Shown piece after piece: positions 1 to 11,900 of a stretch of 64,000 bases of DNA. Source of the stretch: Aptenodytes patagonicus (Eukaryota; Chordata; Aves; Sphenisciformes; Spheniscidae); assembly GCF_965638725.1 (NCBI RefSeq), contig NC_134949.1, forward strand, positions 127,904,294-127,968,293. Direction: 5' to 3'. The notes beneath the pieces were generated by a model. That model was not told the origin of the DNA. It saw only the letters and a list, made by a program, of their open reading frames with translations, and did no database searches. Within the stretch, counting starts at the first letter, position 1; each line of letters begins with the position of its first letter. Both the position numbers and the translations under genes were made by a program.

Positions 1-3000
1 TACCTCCTGAGTTGGGAACAGGGAGCTCTCTGACTGTGACACAGGTTAAATAAATCATGGTTTCTCTAAGCCTTCGTGGCAGGTCATGACAGGTTGCTCG
101 TATCTGGCAATGCAGTCACCTTGCTAGCAGTGATTCCAAAGCCCCTGTACTCGAGCTGTGCATGGAAACATCCTGTGGTGGTGTCTTACCTCCCCCTTTT
201 CCAAAGTACGGACAGCGTTGAAATTTTTATCTTTCTGCACTTCTAACTCCTCCTCTCAGGACAGTATAACTTTCCAGATAAATAAGAAATAAGTCCTTTT
301 CTTCTAAGGTCTTCGGTCTCAAGAGGAAGCCCAAAACCACCTTGAGGTATGACTGCCCTAGGACTCTGCCTTGGACTCTCTCCCACTCATGCTTTTGGCA
401 TAAATGAGAATGAAACTCCTCATACAAGCCTTCTCTCTCTTGAGGTAGGATACTCGCTTTCAATTTTCGTGCCGCAATAGCTGACTACCTCGCAATAGCT
501 ACTATGGCTGCACATTCGGCAGGGCTGGATAATATGAAAAAAGGGGCTGCTAAGGGAGCAGGTTCAGAGGTGGGTGATACAGAGAAGTAGCACCCATGAA
601 ATGCTGGAGAGCGTGCTGGATGCTATCGGTTTGGATCTCGTCGTTTAAGACCAGCTAATTAGCCTTAGTGCCTCCCTGCTGGCCATTGAATTGTTCCCGT
701 TCTGCTGCTCGGGTCCGGGACTGACATCCTGAAAATACTCCAGAGCTACAGGAACTCCTGGGGGTTTGAGGGCCTTCTCTGTCTGCTGGCACCTGACCTT
801 GTTTCTGCCCACGCTGGAAGTGTGCTGGTTGAAAAGCTGTTTGGATTTCAGCAGAGCTGTAAAAGGCTCTATGATCACTGCACTATTACTAGTTAATTTC
901 TAAATAACTTTGGGTGACTCAGGAAATGGATATAAATGACCTGCTAGGTGAGAAGAAAAGGAGGCAAGTGATGGCTCAGCTGTAAACATGACCAGGTTGA
1001 ATTCCTCTGGTCTTCAGGATTAGCTTGGAGTGAGAGCTGTCGTGTCTACTTTTTCCTCTTCTTTCTTTTATTTTGTTTGTGTGGCACAGGGGGAGAAAGC
1101 ACAGTTGTTTGCACCGTTAGACACCTAACATTATCATCCCGACAACGATGTTCATACTTCCATACTCAAAGTTCATACTCAAAATTTCATACTTTGAACA
1201 ACAACTTCTTTACCAAGGTGGGTAAGTGTAACATACTCAGCATTTGATCTGTGAGTTCAAATGCCTTTCTCCTCATGCCTGCAAGGTGAAGCTGCCTCTG
1301 ATAACTCAAACACGCTGCCTTTTTGTAGCAGCTTCCCTGGATGAGTAGGATTTTTGAGAGCTATTCAAAGCAAGATGTTTGGGAGAGGAGGAAAGTCTGT
1401 CTTAAGGCGTGCTAGAAAGGGAGGCATTGCCAGGAAAGGAGGGGAAAGGAGGTTTCTTTGAGTCCCAGAAGACGAAGACTGATGTTGAAAAGATTATGAA
1501 GATTATATCGGAGAAATAGCGTGCTACTGATCCTCCCTTCCAGGCTAGGTAGCATCTTCCCCTCCTTGCTCCAGCTGCTCTGCCCTGGCTTGCTGGCCAG
1601 TTTTTCTGTAGACTCCTTCCTTAAATGATTTCTCTTTTCTTTTCTTGACACTTCTTCAGGTTGTTAGCTCTTCCTGACCTTCTTGAAGGTCTTTCATCCC
1701 ACATTTCAACCTTGTCCCTCTGGTTTGTCTTGGTGGTCATTTAGGGGTTTCAAAGGAAGGACACATGCAGCTCTTCAGCAAAGTTACTACAACCTCCTCT
1801 GCATTCCCCATATTTTCATAACTCTGGTGATGGGGGGCAGTTCACACAACACAGCATTTTCTGCTGCAGAAACACAGACAGACATCTGTGGATGGAATGA
1901 AAATGCTCTTGAATAGAGCTGGTATGGAAATGGATTCCCCATACTGGTTTTGTTGCTATTAAATAAATTTCAGTCAATGATTCTTTCCCAACGATATGAA
2001 ATAAAAAGCCAAAATTCTGATTATTATGTACAGCTAATGATTTGTGGCTGACATACTAATTCAAAAAGACAAGGTGGCTTTTAAAGTGTTCATTTTGAAA
2101 AAATAATTCACTTTACAATGTTATAAAAGAATTTTCCCAAATTCCCAAATCTTAACAATTTTTCTCTATGTTTCTGCAGGTGGCTGTGAATTCATGAAAT
2201 TAGTTAATTAAAAACAGAATTTCCTATGGAAAACTCATTCAGTTAAAAATAATCAACTGACGGCATGCAGAAGTGTTTTATTGGTTATGATCCAGAGATG
2301 ACAAAAAGTTAAGTATGCCTCCAGCACTAATTTTTACTTGCTTTCATACACAGATGTGTTAATCACAGAGTGAATCAACCATATTTTTTTCTCTTGTACT
2401 ACAATGACGTGTAAAACCATTGCTAAGCTAATATCAAATGCATATATCAATAACTTCTGGTTTCAATGTTAGGATCACCTTAAAATCTCAAGGTCTAGGC
2501 AAAGAAATGAAAGTACTTAAAGTGTAGAGGAATGACTTCAATTAATTATTTAATGGGGCAAACACATTGCGTCTCATTTTTACAGTAATTTGATTAACAG
2601 GAATTATCAGAAAAAACGTATAGAATACTGTCAGTTGACGCAGGTTCGCGTCTGTGTGCCAGAGCGCTGTTCACTGATGGGCCACAAGCTGGCGGCACTA
2701 GACTACGCGGTTTGGTGCCAGTTTTCGGGCTGCCGTCCACAAATTGAAATGAAAACATAAAACTATACATCTGCTTCTAGATCTGACTCCTCAAGTAATT
2801 CTTCCTTTGGGCTAAGGTTTCCTTCGGTACTTGTATAAAACTTAGTTACAGTTAATGAGTAGATTTTCTAATCCCAAACACTGTACAGAGTGAATGAGAA
2901 GAGCAACTGCAGGGCATCTCACTGGATGTCCATGAATTCCCGTATCAGTTTCTCCCAAAATGTTTATTACCAAATCCGTCGGAAGAAAAGGAGAGAAATC

Positions 3001-3578
3001 CCTACAAGCAAGGTTTTCTGTTCTAACCTGATCATTGGAACAATGTCTTTAAACTTTTCCCAGAGGTAGAAGTTGATGCTCATCTTCAATAAGGAGGGTT
3101 TCTATAGAAATTCCTTCTGAATTTTTCTTTCCAAACCTTGCTACTGTCCAGATAATGATAAAGTTGAACATTCAAATATTCATTCTGCCTATGAAGTTTC
3201 TCTTCTGTAACCATTTTCAGGTCAGACAGGATTTGAACTTTTGGTAAAACACCAGATGTGTAAGCTATCTCCTACCATTTCACCCAGAACTGTTCATCTG
3301 CTTACAGGCTCTGTTTTAAGTAGTGGTGATAATACGTCAAACTCAGGGTATTGTTTCCTGAATATCTCTGGCACAGTCCATCACACTGAACTATCTCAGG
3401 GAAACCAACCCAACCTGTTAAATGGCTCATTGTGGTAAAAACAAGAAGAGTTGGGCAGAGTGTAACTGGTACTAATTTTTGTACCTACACTGAGAAGCTT
3501 TGGGAAGACATCTTCAAGACCCTCCATGCAATTGAAAGTTGGCATAATGGTGATCTAAACGATTTAGATATTGCACTG

Positions 3579-4104
3579 TGTCTGGCTGGGATGGAGTTAA
3601 CTTTCTTCATAGCGGCTCATATAGCACTGTGTTTTGAATTTGTGGCTAAAATGGTGTTGCTAACACACTGAAGTTTTGGCTGTTGCTGAACAGAGCTTGC
3701 ACAGCGTCAGGGCTTTCTCTTTTTCCCACTATTCTCCTCCAGTGAGTAGGTTGGGGTGGGCAAGAGATTGGGAGACCCCAGCTGGCCCAAGGGCTTTTGC
3801 ATACCATATAATGCCATAACGTCACACTCAGCAGTAAAAACTGGGGTACAGGAAGAAGAGGGGATATTTTTGGCTTTCAAGGTGGCTGCTGTTCAGACTG
3901 GCTGGGCATTGGTCTGCTTGTGGGAGGTGGTGAGTGATTTCCTTTGCTTCATTTTCTGTCTCTTTCCTTCACCTATTAAACTGTCTTTATCTCAACCCAT
4001 GTGTTTTCTCACTTTTCTTCTTCTTCTTTTCTCCCCCTGTCCCGCTGGGGATGGGGGAGCGAGCGAGCGGTTGTGTGGCTGCTGGCCAGGGTCAATCCAC
4101 CACA
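3579..4104 (+). mobile_element. Diverged avian ERV solo LTR (older copy)
   Basis: This segment aligns by eye, end to end, with the reverse complement of the intron-14 LTR at 41544-42140. It begins TGTCTGGCTGGGAT, shares the AGTTAA, TGCTGAACAG and GTGAGTAGG blocks, an ACGTCA core (TAACGTCA), and the block ATTAAACTGTCTTTATCTCA, and it ends in CCACA. ATTAAA at 3975-3980 is the likely retroviral poly(A) signal. It is more degraded than the other copy and I found no clear target-site duplication. Small open frames inside it are chance. No internal viral genes are seen nearby. Confidence 0.8.
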
Positions 4105-6191
4105 CGAAACAGAAAGAAATGATATAGTGTGGTTGGATGTAGAGAATAAATATACGCTCTTTCATGAAAAATCTTTATTTGGAGGTCATCAAATGGGAGC
4201 AGTGGGATATGTGAATTAGAGGGAACAAGGAATTTTACATTCACGACTGTTACTGCTAGCAAATCCTGGGATCCTAGCATCTACCGTGATACTCCTGGGC
4301 CTCCATTATCTTGAAGGCTATCAGGCAGTCAGACAAAACTGAAGAGAGAGGATCAAATTACACTGTGGACGCTGCTGGTTTTGTCTTCATCCTGATCAAA
4401 ACCTGGCACGGGAATTATATTTTCCTCCTGTCACACCCTTGCCTGCTGGGGATCATTTCCCTTCCTCAACACCATTCTCTTTGTCTTCTTTTCTCTCTCT
4501 GCCTCCCCAAAATAGGGTGGTTGGTATCATCTTCAAACTCAGCAGGAAGATTTTCAAAAGTGGATTTCCCCCTGTAATGGACTTTCCATCAAAACGTGAG
4601 GCAATTAGGGATACAATTTAACTGCTTTCCTTCCTTTTTCCTGCTTCTTAAATATTTGAAAGAATTTCAACAAAGGTTGTCCCAGTAGGGACCCGAAGAC
4701 TGATGTTATATTTTAGGATTTAGTGTTATAACAATGAGCCAGGGTTTAATTAACCTGCTAGCCCTTTGGGAGACCTGAGACAGAGGATCCAGTTCCTCAC
4801 AAAACCACTGCTGCTTCTCTTGCAGTTACTGAGCTCATTAATCTCTCTGATACTGTACTTCAGACTGTAGCTGTGTTTTATTTTGGTCAAGTTAAAGTGC
4901 TAAATATTTTACAGAGATAATGAAATTCCTTGTCCTGCCTTGCAGAGAATATCATTTAAACAAACCAGTAACAGAAGAGCTGAGGGAAAAAGAAGGAAAT
5001 GGAAATTCAGGAGCAGAAAAAGGTGTGGGATATGTTGACTTCCCCTGTTTGCCTGACACCTGTGCCATGTGGGTTTGTGCTTCAGAATATATGGAATATG
5101 ATAGAAGGGGACAATGAGAAATTTAACCCTTTAATTGTTTACATTAACCACCATACAATATACACATACGGCACATCTGAAACCAGTTTCTTCCTCTGAA
5201 ACAATCCCCACCTTTCAAGTCAGACTTCATTCCTCCTCCAGGAGGGAGAGTTCCCAAAAGCCACAGAAACTGCCCGTGAAACTCGCCTAACCCAAAACGA
5301 GCCATGTAACATGATCCATGTTATACTGACGGGATTGCCTGATGGCAGTGACTATTGGGTGTATAAATCTTTAAGTCATCAATAAGAACAAACATTACAG
5401 CAGGACATTAACAACTGCAACCATGCCAAATTTTGATGGAGAAAATTTTGAATTCTCTATGATACCTTATAAATCCTATTGCAGAGAGAAGTTGTGAAAT
5501 GAGGGGGAAGTGACCTGCCTGCAAGATCATAGTGCATATACAAAGTAAAAGTAGGAAGAATAAACACCAGGTATTACTATTGAAACAGTTAACGAAGTGC
5601 CGTTAAACAAAGTTAGCACGAAGAGCGGAGTCTGCATTTTCAGAAGTAATGAGTGAGTTTGTGCGCCTTGCTTTGGGAGAGGGTCCATTTTTTCCCAAGG
5701 TTGTTTTTCCTGCTAGTGTGTTCTCACGCACCAAGAGCCCTGTTCCCGTAAATATCCATCTAAGGGAGCCGACGGCGTGTGCTACAGCCCTGTTCAGCCA
5801 GCACGCCTCCGCTGCCTTTGCACAGAAGCCGGACTGTGGAGTAGAGGAACGGAAGGGCCGGTGCACACTTCTGTCCGCACCAACCTGAAATTCGGAGGAA
5901 GCTGAGGTGCACACAGACTCAGAAACCAGAAATCTCTTCTTGCTCTAGTAACATATATGCAGTCTTTTCATCCAGTCATACAGATACCGCCTAGGTTAAT
6001 CTGCTGCTTTATACTGCACCTCGAAGTCGAGATCCACCCCAGTGGTGACCTACTTGGGCACTGAGCCTACTGCGGTAATAACAGTGATACTGCTGATACT
6101 TCGGAGAAACATTTGCACAGGCTCTGGCTGGCTATAAACTACCTCAAGTCCAGCTCCTCCACTCTCACTGATTCTTCATTTGAAGTGCAAG

Positions 6192-6243
6192 TATAATTCT
6201 GCTCTGCTGATGTGACTTATAATTCTGCTCTGCTGATGTGACT
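6192..6243. repeat. Perfect 26-bp tandem duplication
   Basis: The 26-bp unit at 6192-6217, starting TATAATTCTGC and ending GATGTGACT, is repeated without change at 6218-6243. Two identical copies suggest a recent local duplication. Confidence 0.95.
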
Positions 6244-6837
6244 AGGGAAAAGTTTCAGGCACCTGATACCCAACAAACTGAAATGGTGAAGAGGACTTGC
6301 TAATTGCTTTGCTAAAGAGAACTTTTTGTGTGTGTGAATGTGATTTTATCTTGCCAAGCACTTAAGGTTGAAAAATTGGAGAGAACTGTAGCACCGTGCT
6401 GGCCTGGTGTCTACGATATGATAGGGTTTTGTGGATACAAAATTAACGTTCACTTAAGACATCTATCATTTCCAGTAGAGACAGATAGTATTTTAGACAC
6501 TGTTGATGTAAAGGAAAGAGGAAAAGGAAAATTCTAATTGCAATTCACATGATCCCTTTTTCCCTTTCCCACATTTCCCCCAAAAGGAAAATTTCATCCA
6601 CTCATTTCAAAATGCACGGTATAAGCACAAGGTTGTCGAACTCCCAATTTCCAAATGCTTTAATTTTTCCCCATATAGTTTGCTATTAAAGATCTACTTT
6701 TTCTTTCAGAGACCAGCCAACAAGTTAACTTTCAAATATTTTTTGGCAATTGAACACCTGAGAACACAGTGAAAAGTTGTTTTCCTTAGTCTTCTAAATC
6801 TTCTTGCCTAGATTAATGGGTCTGTCTCTCTTTCGCC

Positions 6838-6863
6838 TTTTTTTTTTGGGGGGGGGGGGGGGG
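6838..6863. repeat. T10/G16 homopolymer tract
   Basis: Ten T residues are followed directly by sixteen G residues. Such a G run can form a quadruplex and is error-prone in sequencing, so its length should be treated as approximate. Confidence 0.9.
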
Positions 6864-8845
6864 AGATGGTGTGGGAATAAACCACAAATGCAGATGTATT
6901 TGCTTCACTTGCTATCAAAAACAGCTAGCAAGGCTAGGACAGGGTTGGGGTTTTTGTTTTTTTTTTGTTTACTAGAAACAGCTATACTGCAACTATAAAA
7001 ACTTACGAGAATATATATGACATTCTGTGGTGATTAAAACTTTAATCCCAATGAACTATTGACCCTAGCTCTAATCTCTGAGAAAAGGGGACAAGCACTC
7101 TACAGTAAGGGGAGATTGTTGGAAGAGATTCCTGCTTATTTGACTTGGGTTTGCCTGTTTTGCTACCTGCGTTGTTTAGGACTGTGCAGATGGACTGTTT
7201 GACAGATGCATGAAATGAGTTGCTTTGGAGCCTACTGGAAGCAATTAATCATTTTTTGCACATGCATATAACAGTTTTTCTTTTGTTTCAGTAAATCATG
7301 TATTTGCCACATACTTACACTGTAAAATTATGTATAAGTGCTATCATTTTTAAAATAAAATTGCGCCATGATACATCTTGACTCTCACAGCACCAAAAAA
7401 AAAAAAAGTAATGAAAAATTGTTAGTGTCCAGGTGCTCAGCTGAACCTGAAAATCAGATATAACATTTTATTGTGTTATGTAAGATTCTTAAAAGTTTTG
7501 GCCTTGTAAAGAATTTTGTATTTGACTGTGCCAAGGAAACAAGTCTTGTTTTAACCAAGGTGAAAGAGAAGTTCTGTGCAAATGCTGATGTAAAGAATTG
7601 GAAACAATCATTAATCCCCAAAGCAAAACAGGAGAGAGAAAACTGCAAATATTCATCTGCAGTATGGGATGAAACATGTTACGAGGATGCTGTAATTATT
7701 TTTGAAACATTATAAGCCCAGGAAATAGGGTTAAGGCTTTGCTGAAAGAAAATGCTGAACAAATTGACTTCTGGAAATACTTGGACACAACACCCAAACC
7801 ACCTCAGCACATCATCAGTGTGCAATAAACAGTTACGATTAATACACAGATTATTTACAGTCCTACTTTGGGTGACATTAGGTTTTACATACGTTTTTCA
7901 TTTTTTACCCCTTATGGTAGACTACTTTCAGCATGCTCTTCTGTATCTTATTTACTTCTGTTTGAGATAGTAAGCCTAAATCCTCTTTAAGTTTAGGATT
8001 CTTGATTCTGAAGAAACCGCACATGACCAAGGTGAACAGCGGGTTTATTAAAACCAAACCAAAAGCACAGGATCTCACTCGACAGTAAAACAAGAGTCAA
8101 TTTTATCAGTGCTGAAGTCCGGGCTCTCTCCGACAGTCGCCTCAGAGCAGCCGGCAGCGGCAGCCTCCCTCCCAGCGCCCTGGGGCTCCCGCCGGCCGGC
8201 AGAGCACGGCCTCCCCCGGCCCGGCCCCGGGCGGAGGGACGGAGGGGGGAGGCAGGCCGCGGACGACCAGGTAACCCTGCCTCCGGCCACCTGTGGCTTC
8301 GGGCAGCGCAGGCCGGCCCCAACGACTCCGCCCGAGAACGGCTGCTCCAAGCCCGGAGCGGAGCGGAGCGGCGGCACAGAAAGCAGCCCGGCCGCGCCTC
8401 AGCGCCGGCCCCGCTCCCCCGCCAGTCAGCCGCACCGAGCGAGCGAGCGAGCGCCCGCCCGCCCCTCCCATACCCCGGGGCGGGGGGGGGCTGGGCTGCG
8501 CTCCGTCCGCTCTGCGCAGGCGCGCCCCGCCGCCCCTTTCCCAGCGCCCCCCGGCCCCGCGCTTCCCCTTTATTTCACCCGTTTTCCGGGTTAACCCCTG
8601 CGTGGCCGCGCTGGGCCCGGGCCGCGTCGCCCCTCGCCGGCGTGCCGCGGCGCTCCCCGGAAGCGGTAATGTTCAGCCGGTGATCCAGGAAGCGGATGAG
8701 CTCGCCCGCCTTCCCCTCCGGAGCGGCGCTGTGGGGACGCGGGGAAGGGGGTGGGGGGAGGCGGGGGGGGGGCGCCAGCAGGCCCCGAGGCGGAGCGGCC
8801 CGTCCCAGCCCCCCGGCGGGGGGGAGCGGCGGCGGCGGCGTTTCC

Positions 8846-8878
8846 ATGGCGCCGAGCGGGCGGGGGAGCCGGGGCTGA
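8846..8878 (+). CDS. Short uORF in the TRAPPC10 5' leader
   Basis: An upstream ATG at 8846 opens a 10-codon frame (MAPSGRGSRG) that stops at TGA 8876-8878, 15 nt before the TRAPPC10 start and in the same frame. A further in-frame ATG at 8696 would make a 60-codon version ending at the same stop if transcription starts far enough upstream. The context of the 8846 ATG is moderate (T at -3, G at +4). Translation is not shown by sequence alone. Confidence 0.4.
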   Translation: MAPSGRGSRG

Positions 8879-8893
8879 GGACCCCGCCCGCTC

Positions 8894-8984
8894 ATGGACC
8901 CCGCCGCGGCGGCGGCCGCCGAGGAGGAGGGCAGGGAGAAGCCCCCGGTGATCTACACCATGGAGAACAAGCCCATCGTGACCT
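8894..8984 (+). CDS. TRAPPC10: TRAPPC10 exon 1 (coding part)
   Basis: Encodes residues 1-30 and the first base of Cys31. It starts [13 protein letters not shown] and then enters the conserved [12 protein letters not shown] block. The donor is GTGAGT at 8985. A second in-frame ATG (Met23, 8960) sits in the strong context ACACCATGG, while the first ATG has C at -3. Confidence 0.93.
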
Positions 8985-11900
8985 GTGAGTGCGCCCCGCG
9001 CCCCCAGACGGGCGTTAGCGGTCGCTGCCGGGGAGGGGCAGCAATGGCCGTCCGGAGCGGTGTGGGGGGCTCTGGCCGGTGCCCCCCTCCGGGCCCGGGT
9101 GAAGGGCGGCCCGGGGCGGGGTCCGGCGGTGTGCCGGCGGCGGGCGGGCCCGCGGCGCTGAAGCCCGGGGGCTGTGCGGGGCGCTGACACGGCGGGGAAG
9201 GCGGGAGCGGGGCGAGGCGGAGAGCGGCCCTTTTGGAGGCGCGCCCCGGCGGAGGTGCCGGGCTGCCCGCAGCTCTGGGTGCCGGCGCTGGGGGCTGAGG
9301 GACACGGCGCCCGCAAAGGGCTCTGATGGCGGGTTTTGCCTCTTTGCTGGTTTCCCCCCCTTTTAATGGCGGTGGGCAAACTTGGGTTTGTTTCTGTGTG
9401 TTTCAGGGCTATAGTAAATAACAAAAACGAATGTCGTGCTTACATGTGCATAGGGGAAGAGGTTCAAATATGACAATAAATCTTAAACCCCAAGCTTCTT
9501 GCCAGCGAGCTTTGTGTAGTTTTGCTCTGGGTAAGAGAAGTCGTGAGAAGTAAGACATCCTCAGTGGTGAGGAGAGATTCCCACTGATGGATTCCCACTG
9601 ACATTCTAATTTAATCTTTAACTACTGTGCTTTGGTTTCATCTCTGAGACAGTTTATTTAACAAACCGGATCACATGGTTCCAGCGATGAATTAGTTCTT
9701 TCAGGTGTCAGAGGCAGGCAGCTGGGACGCGTGCATGCCGGTCCTGATGTAAAACGTGAGCTCCTATGCTCTTACAGGTATAGGGGGTTGCACACAAAGT
9801 TCACTTAAAACAAGCACGTGAACTAGGCTGGACATTAGGAAGCGTTTCTTTACTGAGAGGGTGGTCAAACACTGGAACAGGCTTCCTAGAGAGGTGGTCG
9901 ATACCCCAAGCCTGTCAGTGTTGAAGAGGCATTTGGACAGTGCCCCTAACAACGTGCTTTAACTTGGTCAGCCCTGAACTGGTCAGGCAGTTGGACTTAG
10001 AAGATCGTTGTAGGGCCCTTCCAGCTGAAATAGTCTATTCCATTCTAACTACATCTATAATGCTCTTAATAAAAAAGTAAGGTGAATGAGATGAGCGTAG
10101 AGAATTCTGCTTGCCTTTTTTTTTTTTTTTTAAACAAAAGGTAACCAGTGCCTGTTCGTTCTTAGTCAAAAGTATCTCTATCGATGACATAACAAAGTAC
10201 ATATTTGCACTTTATCAGTAAAACACTGGGAATGCTTTATGTGCATGTGAAATAGAAACTATTTCACAGGTGTGTGTTGTCTTACTACGAAGTAAGCATT
10301 TATTGATGATTAAGGTTTTAGACTGATACTGGTGTTTAGAAAAAATACCCGACTGTAACCTCATAACTATATAATTATGGAACTCTGTATTTATATTTTC
10401 TTCAGACTATTTTATAAATGTGCTTTTTTCTTTCTTAAACTTTTTCTTTTTTTTTTTTGGATGCAGTTCATAAACTGAAGTCAGTGGTATCTGTATTGAA
10501 TCTTCTGTACTCACCTACGTCAAGACTTTTGAAATCCATTTCACTTCAGATTTAAATTCAGAAAAATGTACATATCGGAAACATCTGGAGGATATCGTTG
10601 CCTTCCTTGTTGGTGTTATGTGACTGTTCAGGCTGTGGTGGATTGCTTTTTAGATTTGCCTGCTTTATCCTGTATTCAGAATTGGAGAGTCTGTGTGTGT
10701 GTGTGGGGGGGGGTGGTGGTGGTGGTGGTGGTGGTGCATGTCAGTCCTTACTGTTCCTGTATGATTTGAATAAGTAACATATCTTTCAGTCTGTTGAAGT
10801 ACATGCAGTTTTACCTCAGGCTTGCCTTTTTGTTGGTAAATGCAGAAAAGAACTCTGGCCTCTTTGTGCAAGGACGTTTTCAAAATTCCAATCATTAAAT
10901 TTAATCAGATTTCAGTCAAGCCCAATTATCTGATATTGAAAATAATGTTAATCTCATATAGTGAGTGAGCATACTTTATGGTTGCAAAATGTTTTGGACT
11001 TATCACCGTACAGTATGGTAGCAGCATACTTAAAAATGAGATATGAGGTGGACGTTATGTATCATTTGTATGCCTTGCTCTGGACTAAAGGAATCATTTC
11101 TGGTGCTGTGAACAAGGATGACAGCAATATCTTTACTGGTATGGACTACAATGGCTTGGTCTGAGACAACCTAATTCAGAAAATAAGGCTAATTGAGCAA
11201 AAGTGCTCAGAGATGACCTCTCTGGTGAATGTAGTAAGGGTGACTTGCTACCATTTTTAAACTAAAACATTTGCTTTTAATGGGGGATGCGTTTTGCTTT
11301 AGCTGTTTTAGTTTCCTTTTTTCTCTGTCCAGAGAAGTGGAGTACTTAAGAGACCGTAGTATTTCAAACAAATGCATTCAACAAAAATGACTTACTTGAA
11401 GGAAAGCTCTTCTAAGCATTGTATTGCCGGTGATTTATGAGGAGGTGAAGCTTGGTCTTCCAGGGAAAGAATTGTTGGCTCGGTATTGGTTTGTTGGAAA
11501 ACGCATTCAAAGCCACGATATTAGAAGCTGTTCAACAAATACAGTTTATCTTTTGTTTTGTGGTTCCGAATTCAGGCAGTTGGAGTTGTCTGGGATAACT
11601 GCCCCACCTAGCAGGTGTGCATGAGAAGAAAACAGACCTGCAAGGGGATGGCTAGTTTCTGATTATATGAAGGAAGAGTGAAGGTTAAGTGAGGTTGTGT
11701 CTCAGAACACAAGTATTTCCTTTTGCTGCAAGATTTAGATTAATCTCTGTCAGGTAAACATTTGTATCATGAAATACTCCTGTTAACTCTTAGGGTTTAT
11801 TCTTAATAAGGGAGAACTGAAGAGAGAGTTTTGTTTGGAACAAAACTTATTTTCAACACTGTGCATGCCAGAGATGTTTTGTAAACACATGTTTTTATCT

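Larger units (their letters stand above)
1..8120. other. Intergenic region upstream of TRAPPC10
   Basis: I see no exon with recognisable protein similarity on either strand in this AT-rich stretch. Open frames are short (mostly 60-80 codons) and unrelated to anything I know. It contains an old LTR relic (3579-4104), a 26-bp tandem duplication (6192-6243), a T10/G16 tract (6838-6863), an A-tract near 7393-7406, and two CpG-richer islets (about 2637-2745 and 5735-5900). In human the next gene on this side is AGPAT3 in the same orientation, so the left part could include its 3' flank. That is inference only. Confidence 0.6.
8125..9310. promoter_or_regulatory. TRAPPC10: CpG-island promoter of TRAPPC10
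   Basis: GC and CpG density rise sharply here compared with the AT-rich flanks, and the island covers TRAPPC10 exon 1 and the start of intron 1. Visible candidate sites include an NRF1-like TGCGCAGGCGC at 8513-8523 and an ETS/GABP-type CCGGAAG at 8657-8663. There are also GAGCG repeats around 8357-8373 and GAGC repeats around 8437-8453. I see no well-placed TATA box, as expected for a housekeeping CpG-island promoter. The transcription start is not fixed by the sequence. Confidence 0.85.

Noticed and set aside
3756-4127. 123-codon plus-strand open frame
   Set aside because: It lies almost wholly inside the LTR relic and has no protein similarity; LTRs of this type do not encode it.
8293-9424. 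Long open frames on both strands in the TRAPPC10 CpG island (up to 277 codons)
   Set aside because: GC-rich sequence lacks stop codons by chance. The translations are Arg/Pro/Ala/Gly-rich and only the exon 1 part of one frame matches a known protein.
9764-9952. 62-codon minus-strand frame
   Set aside because: It is the antisense of the degraded CR1 tail.
10665-10895. His-rich 76-codon minus-strand frame
   Set aside because: The histidine run is the translation of the GGT microsatellite.
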